From Nitrospirales bacterium (GTDB lineage: Bacteria > Nitrospirota > Nitrospiria > Nitrospirales > UBA8639), in NCBI GenBank assembly GCA_031315915.1, contig JALDRK010000006.1, forward strand, positions 62,001-126,000: DNA of 64,000 nt, in the 5' to 3' direction. The notes under the pieces are model-generated. The model did not search any database, was not told where the DNA came from, and saw only the letters and a list, made by a program, of their open reading frames with translations. The position numbers were made by a program, and so were the translations under genes. Below, piece after piece: positions 46,864 through 56,424 of the stretch (position 1 is its first letter; every line of letters begins with the position of its first letter).

Positions 46864-47553
46864 ATGCCCAAAAAACAGTCCTGTAGATCTCGATTGTCAT
46901 TTGTCGGGGTGAATGAATCCCAAGGCAAGTTCGTGTGGGGTCGGACTTTGTTGCTGCCGGTAGTAATTGGATACTTGCTTTTCTGTGGCTGGGGCCCTGC
47001 TCAAGCCGAGGTGTTAGCGACGCTCGATTTTGAATCGAATTCCTTAATGAGTTGGACTGTATTCACCACGCCTAATGGGACGTTCGGGGGTGACGAGTTT
47101 CCGGCTTTTGTTCAGTGTGATGCGGGTGGTACGGGGCATCCCTCAAAATGTTTGCGGATGAAAGTGGGACAAATCCATTTTTCACCAGATCAGAATCCTC
47201 AACAAGGATGTGTGTTGGAGTTCCAACGTGAATTAGCCGCAGGCCGGCTTCATCTGTCGGCGAGGATCATGGTGACCTATGATTCCTCACAGGACAAACG
47301 TAATTTAGCTGCTGGACTCTTAGAATGGGTGGTTGACGGTCATACAGTGGGCTTGCATGATCTGGGTCCCATCGAAAATGGTGCCGTAGCGCGATATCAC
47401 CTTTTGGCAGACCATGCGGTGGAAGCCGGGTTTCACACCATTCAGCTTCGTATTTCCCGTCCGTTTACAAGTGCAATTGCCCAACAGGCGCCGGTCCAGT
47501 TTGTGGATGATCTGATGATCGATTGGTCCCCGCAGCGCGAAGAATCTCGATGA
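46864..47553 (+). CDS. Secreted protein, jelly-roll-like, unknown
   Basis: 229 residues. After about 25 polar residues a hydrophobic segment (LLLPVVIGYLLFCGWG) ends at AQAEV, a typical signal cleavage site. A later start nearer the hydrophobic stretch is possible. The mature part starts LATLDFESNSLMSWTVF and is strand-rich, like carbohydrate-binding or LamG-type folds. One cysteine pair (VQCDAG, SKCLRM) may form a disulfide. Function unknown. Confidence 0.65.
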   Translation: MPKKQSCRSRLSFVGVNESQGKFVWGRTLLLPVVIGYLLFCGWGPAQAEVLATLDFESNSLMSWTVFTTPNGTFGGDEFPAFVQCDAGGTGHPSKCLRMKVGQIHFSPDQNPQQGCVLEFQRELAAGRLHLSARIMVTYDSSQDKRNLAAGLLEWVVDGHTVGLHDLGPIENGAVARYHLLADHAVEAGFHTIQLRISRPFTSAIAQQAPVQFVDDLMIDWSPQREESR

Positions 47554-47675
47554 TCCTACTGTATCGCGCTGTTATCGCCATTGTACAAAGTGTTGAACCT
47601 GGCTCCGGTTAAGTGTGTCGCGTCTAGAGCCGATACCAATAGACATCACCCAGGAAGATCATCGGACCTCACATT

Positions 47676-48047
47676 ATGGTTGTCTCGGAACGCAGTATAA
47701 GTCACGAAATTCTTGTCGATACCTTTGCCGGACGCTTTGACCAACATGCCCGGCAGGATTTTAAATGGCGTATTGATTATGCCATTACGCAGGGATATCG
47801 ATATGTGGTGCTCAACATGGTTGCCGTGTCTTTCATCGACAGCGCAGCCTTGGGATGGTTGGTACTGGCCCAACGGCGTTTTCAGCGGATTGGGGGGAAG
47901 ATGTGCATCATTGCTCCGGCCGGCTTTGTGCGGGATATTTTAGAATTGACCGAAATTGGCGAATGGATTCCCATCTTTGCAAGCGAAGACGACGCCGTAC
48001 GTTCGTTGGAAATGTCTTCTCCCTCATCTATTCCATCAGAGTCCTAA
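47676..48047 (+). CDS. STAS-domain protein, third in window
   Basis: 123 residues. STAS fold: EILVDTFAGRFDQHARQDF and YVVLNMVAVSFIDSAALGWLVLAQRRF. The switch loop reads DSAALG, keeping Asp-Ser. It ends two bases before a PilZ gene, so c-di-GMP reception and a phospho-switch may be linked here. It is not closely similar to the duplicated STAS pair at 37-38.5 kb. Confidence 0.85.
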   Translation: MVVSERSISHEILVDTFAGRFDQHARQDFKWRIDYAITQGYRYVVLNMVAVSFIDSAALGWLVLAQRRFQRIGGKMCIIAPAGFVRDILELTEIGEWIPIFASEDDAVRSLEMSSPSSIPSES

Positions 48048-48049
48048 TA

Positions 48050-48460
48050 ATGGCCAGACAGACGTCGGTCGCCGAGGATCAACAGACGCCAGCCGTTTCC
48101 GTCAAGGAGGAACGGCGGGCCAGTCGTCGTATTTCGGTCAAACATCAGCAAGGACTTTCGGTGGTCATTCGATGCAGGCAGGAGACGTTGTGTCAGGGGT
48201 ATCTTGTGAATCTCAGCACGGAAGGCATGTTGGTGGATTTTCCCAAAGGGCAGCTTCCGCCTGTGCCGATCGGCACAGGCGTCTCCGTCAAACTGCACTA
48301 TTTAGGCGATAGCATCTGGTTGCCGGGAATGGTGCGACATCGTATCGGCTCGAAAGTCGGATTTCACTTTCCCGCATTGACCAAGATGAAGACGGCCAAA
48401 GCGACCCATCCTCTTTCTGTCGTTGTGCAAGCCCTCTCTCGTGCAGGTCTCACCGCATAG
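48050..48460 (+). CDS. PilZ-domain protein
   Basis: 136 residues from the ATG at 48050. PilZ c-di-GMP signature: RRASRRI as the RxxxR arm and NLSTEGM as the (D/N)xSxxG motif, followed by beta strands ending GSKVGFHFPAL. Single-domain PilZ proteins relay c-di-GMP levels to motility or envelope targets. It is directly downstream of a STAS gene. Confidence 0.88.
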   Translation: MARQTSVAEDQQTPAVSVKEERRASRRISVKHQQGLSVVIRCRQETLCQGYLVNLSTEGMLVDFPKGQLPPVPIGTGVSVKLHYLGDSIWLPGMVRHRIGSKVGFHFPALTKMKTAKATHPLSVVVQALSRAGLTA

Positions 48461-48629
48461 GCAATCTGATCTCCGTCCCGCTGCCAACATATCCGGGATT
48501 CTCGCAAATCGTTCCTCCTATCTCCTTCGCGGCATTCTTCTGAGCGAACGCCTCGTATCCAGTGGCTGGATCAGCCTACGGCTACACTAGTGAGATGACA
48601 CCATGGTCAGATTCAGTTGCGACCGCGGC

Positions 48630-49220
48630 TTATTGACATTGGGTCGGCACGGCGGAGAAGCGTCGTCGAGACGTTTTGGCTTTGACAGGTAGAGGAGTGA
48701 GTAATGTCAGGGTACATTCCATTCTGGGGCGGTCGGCATCAAGATCTTTGTGGAGATGAATTTCGGAAATTCGGTTGTCGTTGAGACCGATAGCCTGGCA
48801 AATGGCATCCTGGGCAATTTTGAGTCCTCCATCCAAATCCCGGCGCAGGGAGGATTTGAAATGAAACCGGATGCATAGACTCAACGTATGGCTCTCCAAA
48901 CGCTCAAAAAATTCCGGACGATGGGGTGACTGTCGAATAATGGCTTGGAGATGATTGGCGACTGCTGTTTTGTATTGTCTTCCTTTTGAGGCCAGTACAC
49001 GACGCCCGTTGACTGTGGCGTATTGATGATTGATGCTCGGAGGTAAGGGGAGCACGACAAACAGCTCAATGGGAGTCAGGGAATCCCCGCCGAGGTGATT
49101 CCAGTCCAACCGGGCATCGGCCGAGCGACTTTTTCGAGCGTGGCTGGGGAGCAGGATCAGGCCGCCCTTTCCCTTACTAGCCGTGACGATCGGAAGAGAG
49201 GGGATGCGAATGGTTCTCAA
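48630..49220 (-). CDS. RusA-like Holliday junction resolvase
   Basis: Up to 196 residues; the start is a TTG without a ribosome site and may lie further in. From about residue 55 it matches RusA: LPLPPSINHQYATVNGRRVLASKGRQYK, then RRDLDGGLKIAQDAICQAIGLNDNRI, giving the catalytic aspartates in DLDGG and LNDNRI. RusA enzymes usually come from phages. No other phage genes lie beside it; it is next to mraZ. Confidence 0.82.
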   Translation of the reverse strand: MRTIRIPSLPIVTASKGKGGLILLPSHARKSRSADARLDWNHLGGDSLTPIELFVVLPLPPSINHQYATVNGRRVLASKGRQYKTAVANHLQAIIRQSPHRPEFFERLESHTLSLCIRFHFKSSLRRDLDGGLKIAQDAICQAIGLNDNRISEIHLHKDLDADRPRMECTLTLLTPLPVKAKTSRRRFSAVPTQCQ

Positions 49221-49272
49221 TGGAGAGTGGTCTCAACGAAAAGGATGGGGAAAAATAGAGGCTTCACGATAT

Positions 49273-49716
49273 TTATAAGAAGATGCCTTGAATTTTTCCC
49301 ATGTGCGATTCGTAGGTCTCTTCGTTTTGCCGGACATACAGACGCCATTCGGACGGGTTCCAGATTTCCAGGCGGTGGAACATTCCGACTAGGACAACTT
49401 CCTGTTCATCATCCACCGGGATAAGCTTGCGCAGGCGTCCGGGGATGAGCATGCGGCCGGCCCGGTCCATTTCGGAAGGCGAAGCCTCGGAGACCATGTG
49501 ATACATGAATAGCCGGCGCTGGTCCTCATCGAGTTCCTCTTCGGCTTTTTTAAGGCGGTTTTCCCATTCAGGATTGGTATAGGCCAGGACGGGTAGATCT
49601 TGTCCTTTCAAAAACATCAGAGTGTTGCCCGTGGCTTCAATTTTTTCACGGATAGGGCTCGGGACGACGAACCGCCCCTTTTCATCGACTTTACAATAAT
49701 ATTGTCCGGCAAACAT
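49273..49716 (-). CDS. mraZ: MraZ-family transcriptional regulator
   Basis: 147 residues with both AbrB-like halves: FAGQYYCKVDEKGRFVVPSPIRE and SEMDRAGRMLIPGRLRKL, carrying the DxKGR and DxxGR motifs. MraZ normally heads the dcw division-wall cluster and represses it. Here it is followed by rusA, not by rsmH/ftsL, so it is an orphan copy. The start lacks a clear ribosome site. Confidence 0.92.
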   Translation of the reverse strand: MFAGQYYCKVDEKGRFVVPSPIREKIEATGNTLMFLKGQDLPVLAYTNPEWENRLKKAEEELDEDQRRLFMYHMVSEASPSEMDRAGRMLIPGRLRKLIPVDDEQEVVLVGMFHRLEIWNPSEWRLYVRQNEETYESHMGKIQGIFL

Positions 49717-49982
49717 GGCTGGGATACTTTTGGAAGCGTCTAATTGTAATTTGAGTCTAGCTTACCCAAAGATCGAGAAAAGTCAAGTCGTTTTGCTAGG
49801 GTGTTCCTGCTAAGAAAACCACTGTCTGTAGGGGGCCGGTGAACTCAAGAGAGGTTTGCAAAGGGGCCGGTGGCACACAAGTCCGTGGGACGGTTCCTTC
49901 AAACTGTCGAGTTTGGGGCGTCGCCTTGAAAACGTGGCGGTACGGGGAGGAAACGTTCCGGCCCTGATGACTCATTCTTTCG

Positions 49983-50333
49983 TCAATCAACATCGGGAAT
50001 GCTCAGGCTGTCCTCGTCATATCCTTTCTCTCCCATGGACTCCATGGCTTCGTCCATCTCATCTCCCAAATCTTCTCCCATTTCCTTCCCCATTTTCTTC
50101 ATGAATCTGGCCATGCTGGCGGGATCGTTCTCGTCCAGATCGCCAAAGTTGCTGGGGTGAGCCAGGGCTTCCATGCGAGCTTCTTCCGATTTGGGCGCGG
50201 CGAAACGGGACATGAGGCGTTCCAAATGTTGACCGTGGCAATGCTTGCAGGAAGGAGTCGGAGCGTTGGCGGCCAACAGTAAATAGGTGTTCCGTTTGTG
50301 GCAATCCTGGCAGTGGTATTCATAGATGGGCAT
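49983..50333 (-). CDS. FmdB-type zinc-ribbon protein
   Basis: 116 residues with GGAGG 8 bases upstream. N-terminus MPIYEYHCQDCHKRN and CKHCHGQHLERLMSRF form the CxxC...CxxC ribbon of the FmdB/CxxC_CxxC_SSSS family. The tail is very acidic (DLGDEMDEAMESMGE). Proposed as a regulator, never firmly shown. It follows the broken comF on the same strand. Confidence 0.88.
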   Translation of the reverse strand: MPIYEYHCQDCHKRNTYLLLAANAPTPSCKHCHGQHLERLMSRFAAPKSEEARMEALAHPSNFGDLDENDPASMARFMKKMGKEMGEDLGDEMDEAMESMGEKGYDEDSLSIPDVD

Positions 50334-50403
50334 GGCGGCATTCCTCCGTGATGGACGTTTTTATATCGCAAAATATTATGGAAGGAAAGTGCTGTCCGGT
50401 GGG

Positions 50404-51142
50404 TTACACCATTCGGGCCAGGGTGAGTCCATACACCTGGCCCGAACCTGCGTGGAGGAGGGTTTTGGCGCACTCATGGATGGTGGTCCCTGTGGTCATG
50501 ACGTCATCGACAAGCAGGATGGTTTTCCCACGAATCTTTTCAGACCGCGGAACCGCAAAGGCTCTGCGCAGGTTGGCGAGCCGTTCTTTTTTCGTTAACG
50601 AGGTTTGTGGAACGGTCTGACGTGTACGAATGAGTTGACCGAGAACCAATGGCAGGCCGAGATGTTGGCTGAGCGGGTTGGCCAGTAACGCCGATTGGTT
50701 AAATTCCCGTTCACGTAACCGCTGGGGATGCAAGTGGAACAGGCATAATAACATCTAAGCAGGAGGAAGGCGGGAGATGTTGGATGAACAATGGCCAAGT
50801 GGATGGGCCACAGTCACTTATGGTTTAGATATTTTAAGAGCCAGGGCTTCTTTTGATGGGGGATTGATAGGTAAACAGACTCCAGGCTTGTGATAGGCCG
50901 GCGGACGGCGGCATGCCCCGCATGTGTGTGGGGCTGTGGGCCAGGGCTATCGGAGAGGAAAATGGTTGACCGCATTGGGGACAGCACGGGCCTGGAAGAG
51001 GGGATAACCTCGTCCAACAAGCCTGACAAATGAATGGAATACCTTCATGCCGTAGGGGAGTGCGGCACACCGCACAATCAGACGGAAAAATGAGATGCAG
51101 TAGGGCGTGCAGTGCGCCTGGGGAAGTGAATGCTTTGACCAT
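50404..51142 (-). pseudogene. comF: comF-like phosphoribosyltransferase, frameshifted
   Basis: The N-terminal frame has the ComF zinc motif: PSDCAVCRTPL, FICQACWTRL and GPCCPQCGQPF, up to YQSPIKRSPG. The downstream part resumes in other frames (KEALAL; DVIMPVPL) and then in the frame ending at 50404 with PQRLREREFNQSALLA and the PRPP motif ILLVDDVMTTGTT. At least three frame changes and internal stops are needed. The gene should be inactive unless the sequence has errors. Confidence 0.75.
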
Positions 51143-51311
51143 ACAAAAGCCACTCCGCCATTGGAGGTCTGGCTCCGATGAGTATTGTGGCCTTGGCTTG
51201 CCACGCAAAAAATGTTCCGACTTTGTCGGTGACCCGGACAGTATGATATAGGATTGGGGCCTGTTGTGCCATGATTGAGTTTCTTCTCTATTTTCGCGGC
51301 TTTTGCGGACG

Positions 51312-51990
51312 ACACACTTGATCCGGTTCGATCATGTCTTCAAGGAATTTTCCCGTGGAGCCTTTTCGGTCGTGGCCTTGCGCGATGTCTGTTTGGAAAT
51401 ACTCAAGGCGAGTTTTGTGCGCTCATGGGACCAAGTGGCAGCGGGAAAAGTAACGCGCGACAAAAATCTGGTGGCCGGTCGGATACGGCGACATCCGAGA
51501 AATTGTCGTGGACGGCCGGTCGACGAAAACCTTTGGCGATCAGGAATGGACGCAATGGCGGATCGATGTAGGAATGGTGTTTCAAGCCTTTCACTTGCTC
51601 CCGGGTTGACGATCGAAGAAATCGCAGTGCCGCCGCAGCACGGCTTCGAGGGAGAGCGGGGTTCCGACATTCGTGGCAGCGGTTCGAGATGTTGATTTGG
51701 TGGGGCTCGGCCACCGCATGGGACATCGATCTCAGGAGTTATCCGGAGGGAGCAACAACGAGTGGCCATTGCTCGTGCCTTTGTCCATCGCCCCCGGCTG
51801 ATACTTGCGGACAGAGCCCACCGGTGAATTTGGACGGCAAAACGGGAGCAGGGATTGTGACGCTTCTTGGGCAATGCGCGAAGGAGTTCGGACAAAACGA
51901 TATTGCTGGCCACCCATGCTCTTTAATGCCGCTCAGGCGGCCGATCGAGTTCTGGCCATACGGGATGGCACACTGAGTAGATGGAGATGA
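51312..51990 (+). pseudogene. ABC transporter ATP-binding protein, frameshifted (LolD/MacB type)
   Basis: Pieces in changing frames spell one ATPase: LIRFDHVFKEFSRGAFSVVALRDV, then Walker A as EFCALMGPSGSGKSN, then VGMVFQAFHLLPG (Q-loop), LSGG with the signature continuation RVAIARAFVHRPRLILAD in another frame, EPTGEFG, and AADRVLAIRDGTL. More than four indels are present. The Walker A also ends in KSN instead of KST/KSS. It was probably the partner of the FtsX-type permease at 53.3 kb. Confidence 0.75.
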
Positions 51991-52914
51991 CGGATCTTTC
52001 CACGGTCATTGCGGGCGTGACGTTTCCCAACGGGTTGATGGAATGCCTCGGGAGCATTATGTGTCACGCAGGAAGAACTGAAGCGCTTGGGGCTTCCGAG
52101 TGTCGGGGCTATTGTCACCAAATCCATGACCTCAAGCCCGGCAGGGAAACTCTGAGCCCCGGTATTTTAGTTTTACCGGCGGGTCGATTAACCTGATGGG
52201 GCTGCCCAATCTGGATATCCGGTCTATGCCAAGCTGATTCCGTCTCTTCGGCGTTTTAGCAAACCGGTGATTGCCAGCCTGGCCGGGTTACAACCCGATG
52301 ATTTTTTGGAAGGCGCACGGGCACTGAATGAGGCCCGTCCGGATTTAGTCGAGGTGAATCTTCGTGTCCCACACCCCAGGGAAACCGCAGATCGCAAGTG
52401 ACTTCGAAGAATCGGAACGGTTATTAGAAAAGCTGGTATATCTTTCACCATTCCTTTTGGCGTGAAGTTGCCTCCCTATTTTGACCCTATTCATCATCAA
52501 AAGATTGCTCAGGTGTTGCAGCGGTGTGAATATTGCCTTCGTCACTATGATCAATTCCGTGGGCAATGGTCTGGTGGTTGATCCCGAACGAGAGGGCGCA
52601 GGATTAAACCCAAAGGGGGGTTTGGGGGACTTGGAGGGCGTATCATTAAACCGGTGGCGCTGGCCAACGTTCTGTCCTTGTGTGGAATATCTGGGGCGAT
52701 CGGATTCCTATAATTGGAACGGGTGGCGTCGAGAACGGGGTGGATGTATTTGAACATATCTTATGCGGAGCCTCGGCCGTCCAAGTCGGGAACGGTGTTG
52801 GTGGAGGAAGGCTGCCGAGTGTTTGCCCGATTGGCTGGAATTATGGAAATTCTTATCCGGAAGGGCTATGGTCTTCTTATGGCTCGTCGGGGAAATCTAC
52901 AGGAAATGTCTTGA
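51981..52914 (+). pseudogene. Dihydroorotate dehydrogenase family, frameshifted
   Basis: Fragments in order on + match a class 1 PyrD-like barrel: MTDLSTVIAGVTFPN; INLMGLPN; PVIASLAG...DDFLEGARALNEARPDLVEVNL (across frames); FGVKLPPYFDPIHHQKIAQVLQ; IAFVTMINSVGNGLVVDPE; GGLGG and [41 protein letters not shown]; and [20 protein letters not shown]. At least five frame changes break it. It begins in the end of the ATPase remnant, so the two formed one transcription unit. Confidence 0.78.
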
Positions 52915-52947
52915 AAGGAGTGGGCACTGTGGAAGTGGCTCCGAACC

Positions 52948-53229
52948 TTATTTGGCGGGAGGCGGTCCTTTAGAGATGATTTCCAGGGCCATAGCCTGTC
53001 GGAGCAATTGTGCCACATTCCTTACACGAAGACGACGCATAAGGTTGAAGCGGTGGACTTCCACCGTTCGAACGCTGATATCCAATTTCTGGCCGATTTC
53101 CCGGTTGGTATAACCTTGTGCGACTAACCGGAGGATTTCTTTTTGGCGGGAGGTTAGAGCCTGGCCATCGGAATTGGAATCCAATCCCTCTTCAATAATG
53201 TCTATTTCAACTTCCTTTTCTTTGGGCAT
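52948..53229 (-). CDS. LuxR-type HTH protein without receiver domain
   Basis: 93 residues if started at [10 protein letters not shown]; the ORF begins at 53295 and the start is unsure. The LuxR/GerE HTH covers about 25-85: [45 protein letters not shown] in family order. There is no room for a receiver or ligand domain. It overlaps nothing and lies divergent from the permease gene, whose promoter region it may control. Confidence 0.85.
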   Translation of the reverse strand: MPKEKEVEIDIIEEGLDSNSDGQALTSRQKEILRLVAQGYTNREIGQKLDISVRTVEVHRFNLMRRLRVRNVAQLLRQAMALEIISKGPPPAK

Positions 53230-53300
53230 TGGAAACCACGACCCCACGCATCTTTTTCTAGCTAATTTAACATACGTAATCTGGCCAGACAACAAAATTT

Positions 53301-55880
53301 ATGAGTCGTCTTTTTTTTATCCTGGTTCGAGATCACCTTCGCCACCGTCCTTTGCGGGCATTTCTGACGATTGTGGGGGTGGCCATCGGCGTCGCCGCCT
53401 GGTTGGCCATTCGGACGGCCAATAGCGGGGTCTATCAGTCCTTTGAGGAAACGGTGGATTCCGTGGTAGGGCAGGCCACCGTTATTGTGGCCGGAGGGCC
53501 GGAAGGCGTCAATGAACAAATCTTAGAGCCAATTCAACGGCAGCCTGCCGTTCAATCCGCCCATCCCATTCTGAAGTTGAAGACCATAATCCGGGAAGGG
53601 CCCAAGGCTGGACGTCACCTGGAAATCTTGGGATTGGATTTGCTGGAGCAGGCAGAAGCTTTCACCAAGAGTTCTTCCGACGACTCAGCACCGTTTCAGG
53701 AAAAGGAATGGGACCGGATGTTTTCCCCTCAGGCGGTATTCCTGGGCCGGAATTTGGCTCAGGAGTTGGGAGTGCCCATTGACCAAGCCCTTATGGTCGA
53801 GGTGAACGGGAAACCCGTCGAGTTGATCGTTCGGGGATTATTGGAACCCTCTACTATTCACGGAAAGCGGTTGGGGAGCTATCTGGTGATGGATATTGCC
53901 TCGGTTCAATGGACTTTTGGCCTGGTGGGTCGTGTTCATGAAATTCATCTCGTGCCTAACCCGGGCAGGTCTCAAGATCAATTGGTGCAAAGTATATTAG
54001 CGATTTTGCCGTCCTCCGTGTCGGTTCGGGTTGCGTCCCAGCGTAATGGACAGGTGGAAGGGATGTTGAGGGCGTTTCAAATGAATCTCACCATGTTGAG
54101 CGGCATTGGTCTTATGGTGGGGCTGTTTTTGGTTTACAACACCATGGCTTTTTCTGTGACACAACATCGAAAGGAAATCGGTATTTTACGATCGGTGGGG
54201 CTTGAGCAAATTGCAATCATTCGGTTGTTTTTGTTGGAAGCCGGATTGTTAGGATGCGTAGGCGGATTGCTGGGTTGTGTCCTTGGCGTGTGGATGGCAC
54301 GGTTTCTGATGACTCTCATCGGGGAAAGTGTGGGTGAATTATATGGGCTCCGTTCGTCCCTCTCAGGCTTAGGATGGTCACCGATGATGCTGGTGGAAGG
54401 CACGGCTATTGGCCTTCTCGTGTCCCTGGTCGGTGCCTTTGGGCCTTCCTGGGAAGCCAGTCGCATGTCACCTGTTCAGGCATTGGCCTTGAACCCCACC
54501 TTGGATTCCGGGCGGGAAGGTGGTTTCGGGGCTGCCGCAGTCGTCGCCGGCTCTCTTGCGGGAACGCTGTTCCTCAGTACTATCCCTTCGGTTGAAGGGA
54601 TTCCGTGGGGAGGTTATGGAGCGGCCCTGTGTGTGTTGATTGGTGGCACCGCCATCGGACCATTGTTGTTCAATCTATTCCGAAGAACACAACCGAGTTC
54701 CGGAGCGACTGAACGATGGGGATTATGGCCTTCCCTGGCTGCCGATCAAATGACCCGTCATGTGGGACGGACTTCGGTGACGTTGTCGGCGATCGTGGTG
54801 GGTTTATCGATTATGGTCGGGGTTGGTCTCATGATCCACAGTTTCCGCCAAACCGTACAATTGTGGATTGACCAAACTATGGTCGCGGATATCATCGTGG
54901 CTCCCGCTTCCTGGTTGGGTGAAGATGAACGGGGAAAAGGCTTTCCTGTGAGGCTTCAATCCGTTCTTGAAGATATACCGGGAATACGAGCGGTTGATTC
55001 CTACCGGGAAACCGAGGCTGAAGTGAACGGCCAGGAAGTGGCGTTGGTATCGAGGAATTTCGAGGTGCATGCCGAGCAGAGCCAATATTGGTTTACACAG
55101 GGCCATTCCTCGGAGATTTTACACCGGGCCATAGAGTCGAATGGTCTCATTGTCTCCGAAGTACTGGCGCAGCGATTGGGTGTCGGTCCTGGGCAAACGT
55201 TGATGATGGACACCCCGAAAGGCCGGAAGCCGTTTGTCATTCAAGGGATTTTTTATGATTATTCCACCGATGGGGGAAAGGTGGTCATGGATGAACGTCT
55301 CTACCGGTCCCTATGGTCCGATTATCTGACAACGGTCTTTGCCGTTTATGTGGAACGGGGGTCGTCTTTATCGGAGATCCGGAACCGAATTGAAGAATCT
55401 TTTTCACGGGAAACGTCCGTGTCCACCATCAGCAACCGGGAATTGCGGACAGAAATCCTTCAAATTTTTGACCGAACCTTTCGCGTGACATATGTGTTGG
55501 AATTGATTGCGTTGAGCGTGGCGGTTTTGGGCATTGTGAATACATTAATGACCGCTATCATGGAACGGCGCCGGGAACTGGCGACACTGCGAGCCTTAGG
55601 GGCCAGTAGGTCCCAGATAAAAACCCTCATATATTGGGAAGCAGGATATTTAGTGTTTTGGGGGGTCGGTATCGGCTTGGCGGTCGGTATGGCTCTTTCG
55701 CTCATTTTGATTAAGGTCATCAATAAACAATCTTTTGGCTGGACCATTCCCTGGACCTTGTCGCTTGAGCCGTTGGTGATGGCGGGCCTGGTAGCCGGGA
55801 TTGCGGTTTTCATCGGAGCCTGGTGGCCCGCCCGATGGGCCAGTAGACAAACGATTTCAACAAGTTTGCGTTATGAATGA
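53301..55880 (+). CDS. FtsX-family ABC transporter permease, two-domain
   Basis: 859 residues. An N-terminal membrane helix (RAFLTIVGVAIGVAAWLAI) is followed by a MacB-like periplasmic domain. Then comes a FtsX core (LSGIGLMVGLFLVYNTMAFSVTQHRKEIGILRSVGL), a mid-protein second half with its own periplasmic domain, and a second FtsX core ending GIVNTLMTAIMERRRELATLRALGAS. This duplicated layout is typical of large DevC/YbbP-like lipoprotein or lipid exporters. It appears intact although the neighbouring ATPase is broken. Confidence 0.9.
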   Translation: MSRLFFILVRDHLRHRPLRAFLTIVGVAIGVAAWLAIRTANSGVYQSFEETVDSVVGQATVIVAGGPEGVNEQILEPIQRQPAVQSAHPILKLKTIIREGPKAGRHLEILGLDLLEQAEAFTKSSSDDSAPFQEKEWDRMFSPQAVFLGRNLAQELGVPIDQALMVEVNGKPVELIVRGLLEPSTIHGKRLGSYLVMDIASVQWTFGLVGRVHEIHLVPNPGRSQDQLVQSILAILPSSVSVRVASQRNGQVEGMLRAFQMNLTMLSGIGLMVGLFLVYNTMAFSVTQHRKEIGILRSVGLEQIAIIRLFLLEAGLLGCVGGLLGCVLGVWMARFLMTLIGESVGELYGLRSSLSGLGWSPMMLVEGTAIGLLVSLVGAFGPSWEASRMSPVQALALNPTLDSGREGGFGAAAVVAGSLAGTLFLSTIPSVEGIPWGGYGAALCVLIGGTAIGPLLFNLFRRTQPSSGATERWGLWPSLAADQMTRHVGRTSVTLSAIVVGLSIMVGVGLMIHSFRQTVQLWIDQTMVADIIVAPASWLGEDERGKGFPVRLQSVLEDIPGIRAVDSYRETEAEVNGQEVALVSRNFEVHAEQSQYWFTQGHSSEILHRAIESNGLIVSEVLAQRLGVGPGQTLMMDTPKGRKPFVIQGIFYDYSTDGGKVVMDERLYRSLWSDYLTTVFAVYVERGSSLSEIRNRIEESFSRETSVSTISNRELRTEILQIFDRTFRVTYVLELIALSVAVLGIVNTLMTAIMERRRELATLRALGASRSQIKTLIYWEAGYLVFWGVGIGLAVGMALSLILIKVINKQSFGWTIPWTLSLEPLVMAGLVAGIAVFIGAWWPARWASRQTISTSLRYE

Positions 55881-55990
55881 TTGGGAATCATGCTGACTGC
55901 GAACAGACCGAGAGGATTTTCGTGAAATGATAAATAGTCGAATATTGACGAATATCGACGCAGAAGACATGATGAAAAATCATAGGAGGA

Positions 55991-56101
55991 ATGGCTATGG
56001 GTAGCAGTTTAAATTTGACCCTAACCGGTGAATTTTGTACGTTCATCGATCGAAATTGTGGAGATGGCACACTCTACGCAACCCCCACTGATTTGCACTA
56101 A
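55991..56101 (+). pseudogene. ParD-like antitoxin fragment
   Basis: AGGAGG precedes MAMGSSLNLTLTGEFCTFIDRN, continuing CGDGTLYATPTDLH and stop. The pattern SLNxTLT...FIDRNxGDGxLYATPxD matches the N-terminal ribbon-helix part of ParD-type antitoxins, which normally run ~80 residues. No ParE toxin is seen nearby. The following ~300 bases hold no gene. Confidence 0.5.
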
Positions 56102-56424
56102 ACTGGAAGGGGTCTTGTGATTCTGACCATCAAGCATGGTCAGATGGTTTCTCTAGTCGCATCATGAATCTGAAACCCGCATTGCTTCAAGATGCCGACC
56201 TTCTACATCAACGACTTGAGACTGCTGAGAAAAAACCGAATAGATCCCACTCTAAGAAGTAAGCATTTTTACCACCGTAACAAGCCTATGAACCTCTTTC
56301 AGTGGGTCCAGCGATTTTTCTGGAGAGGTTCGCTCTTGTGGCTTGCCGTCACAAAAACCCAACGCCGGAGCCTGAGGGTAAAAAATAAAGGGTAGCCCCA
56401 ATCTATACTTCCAATAGACACCAA

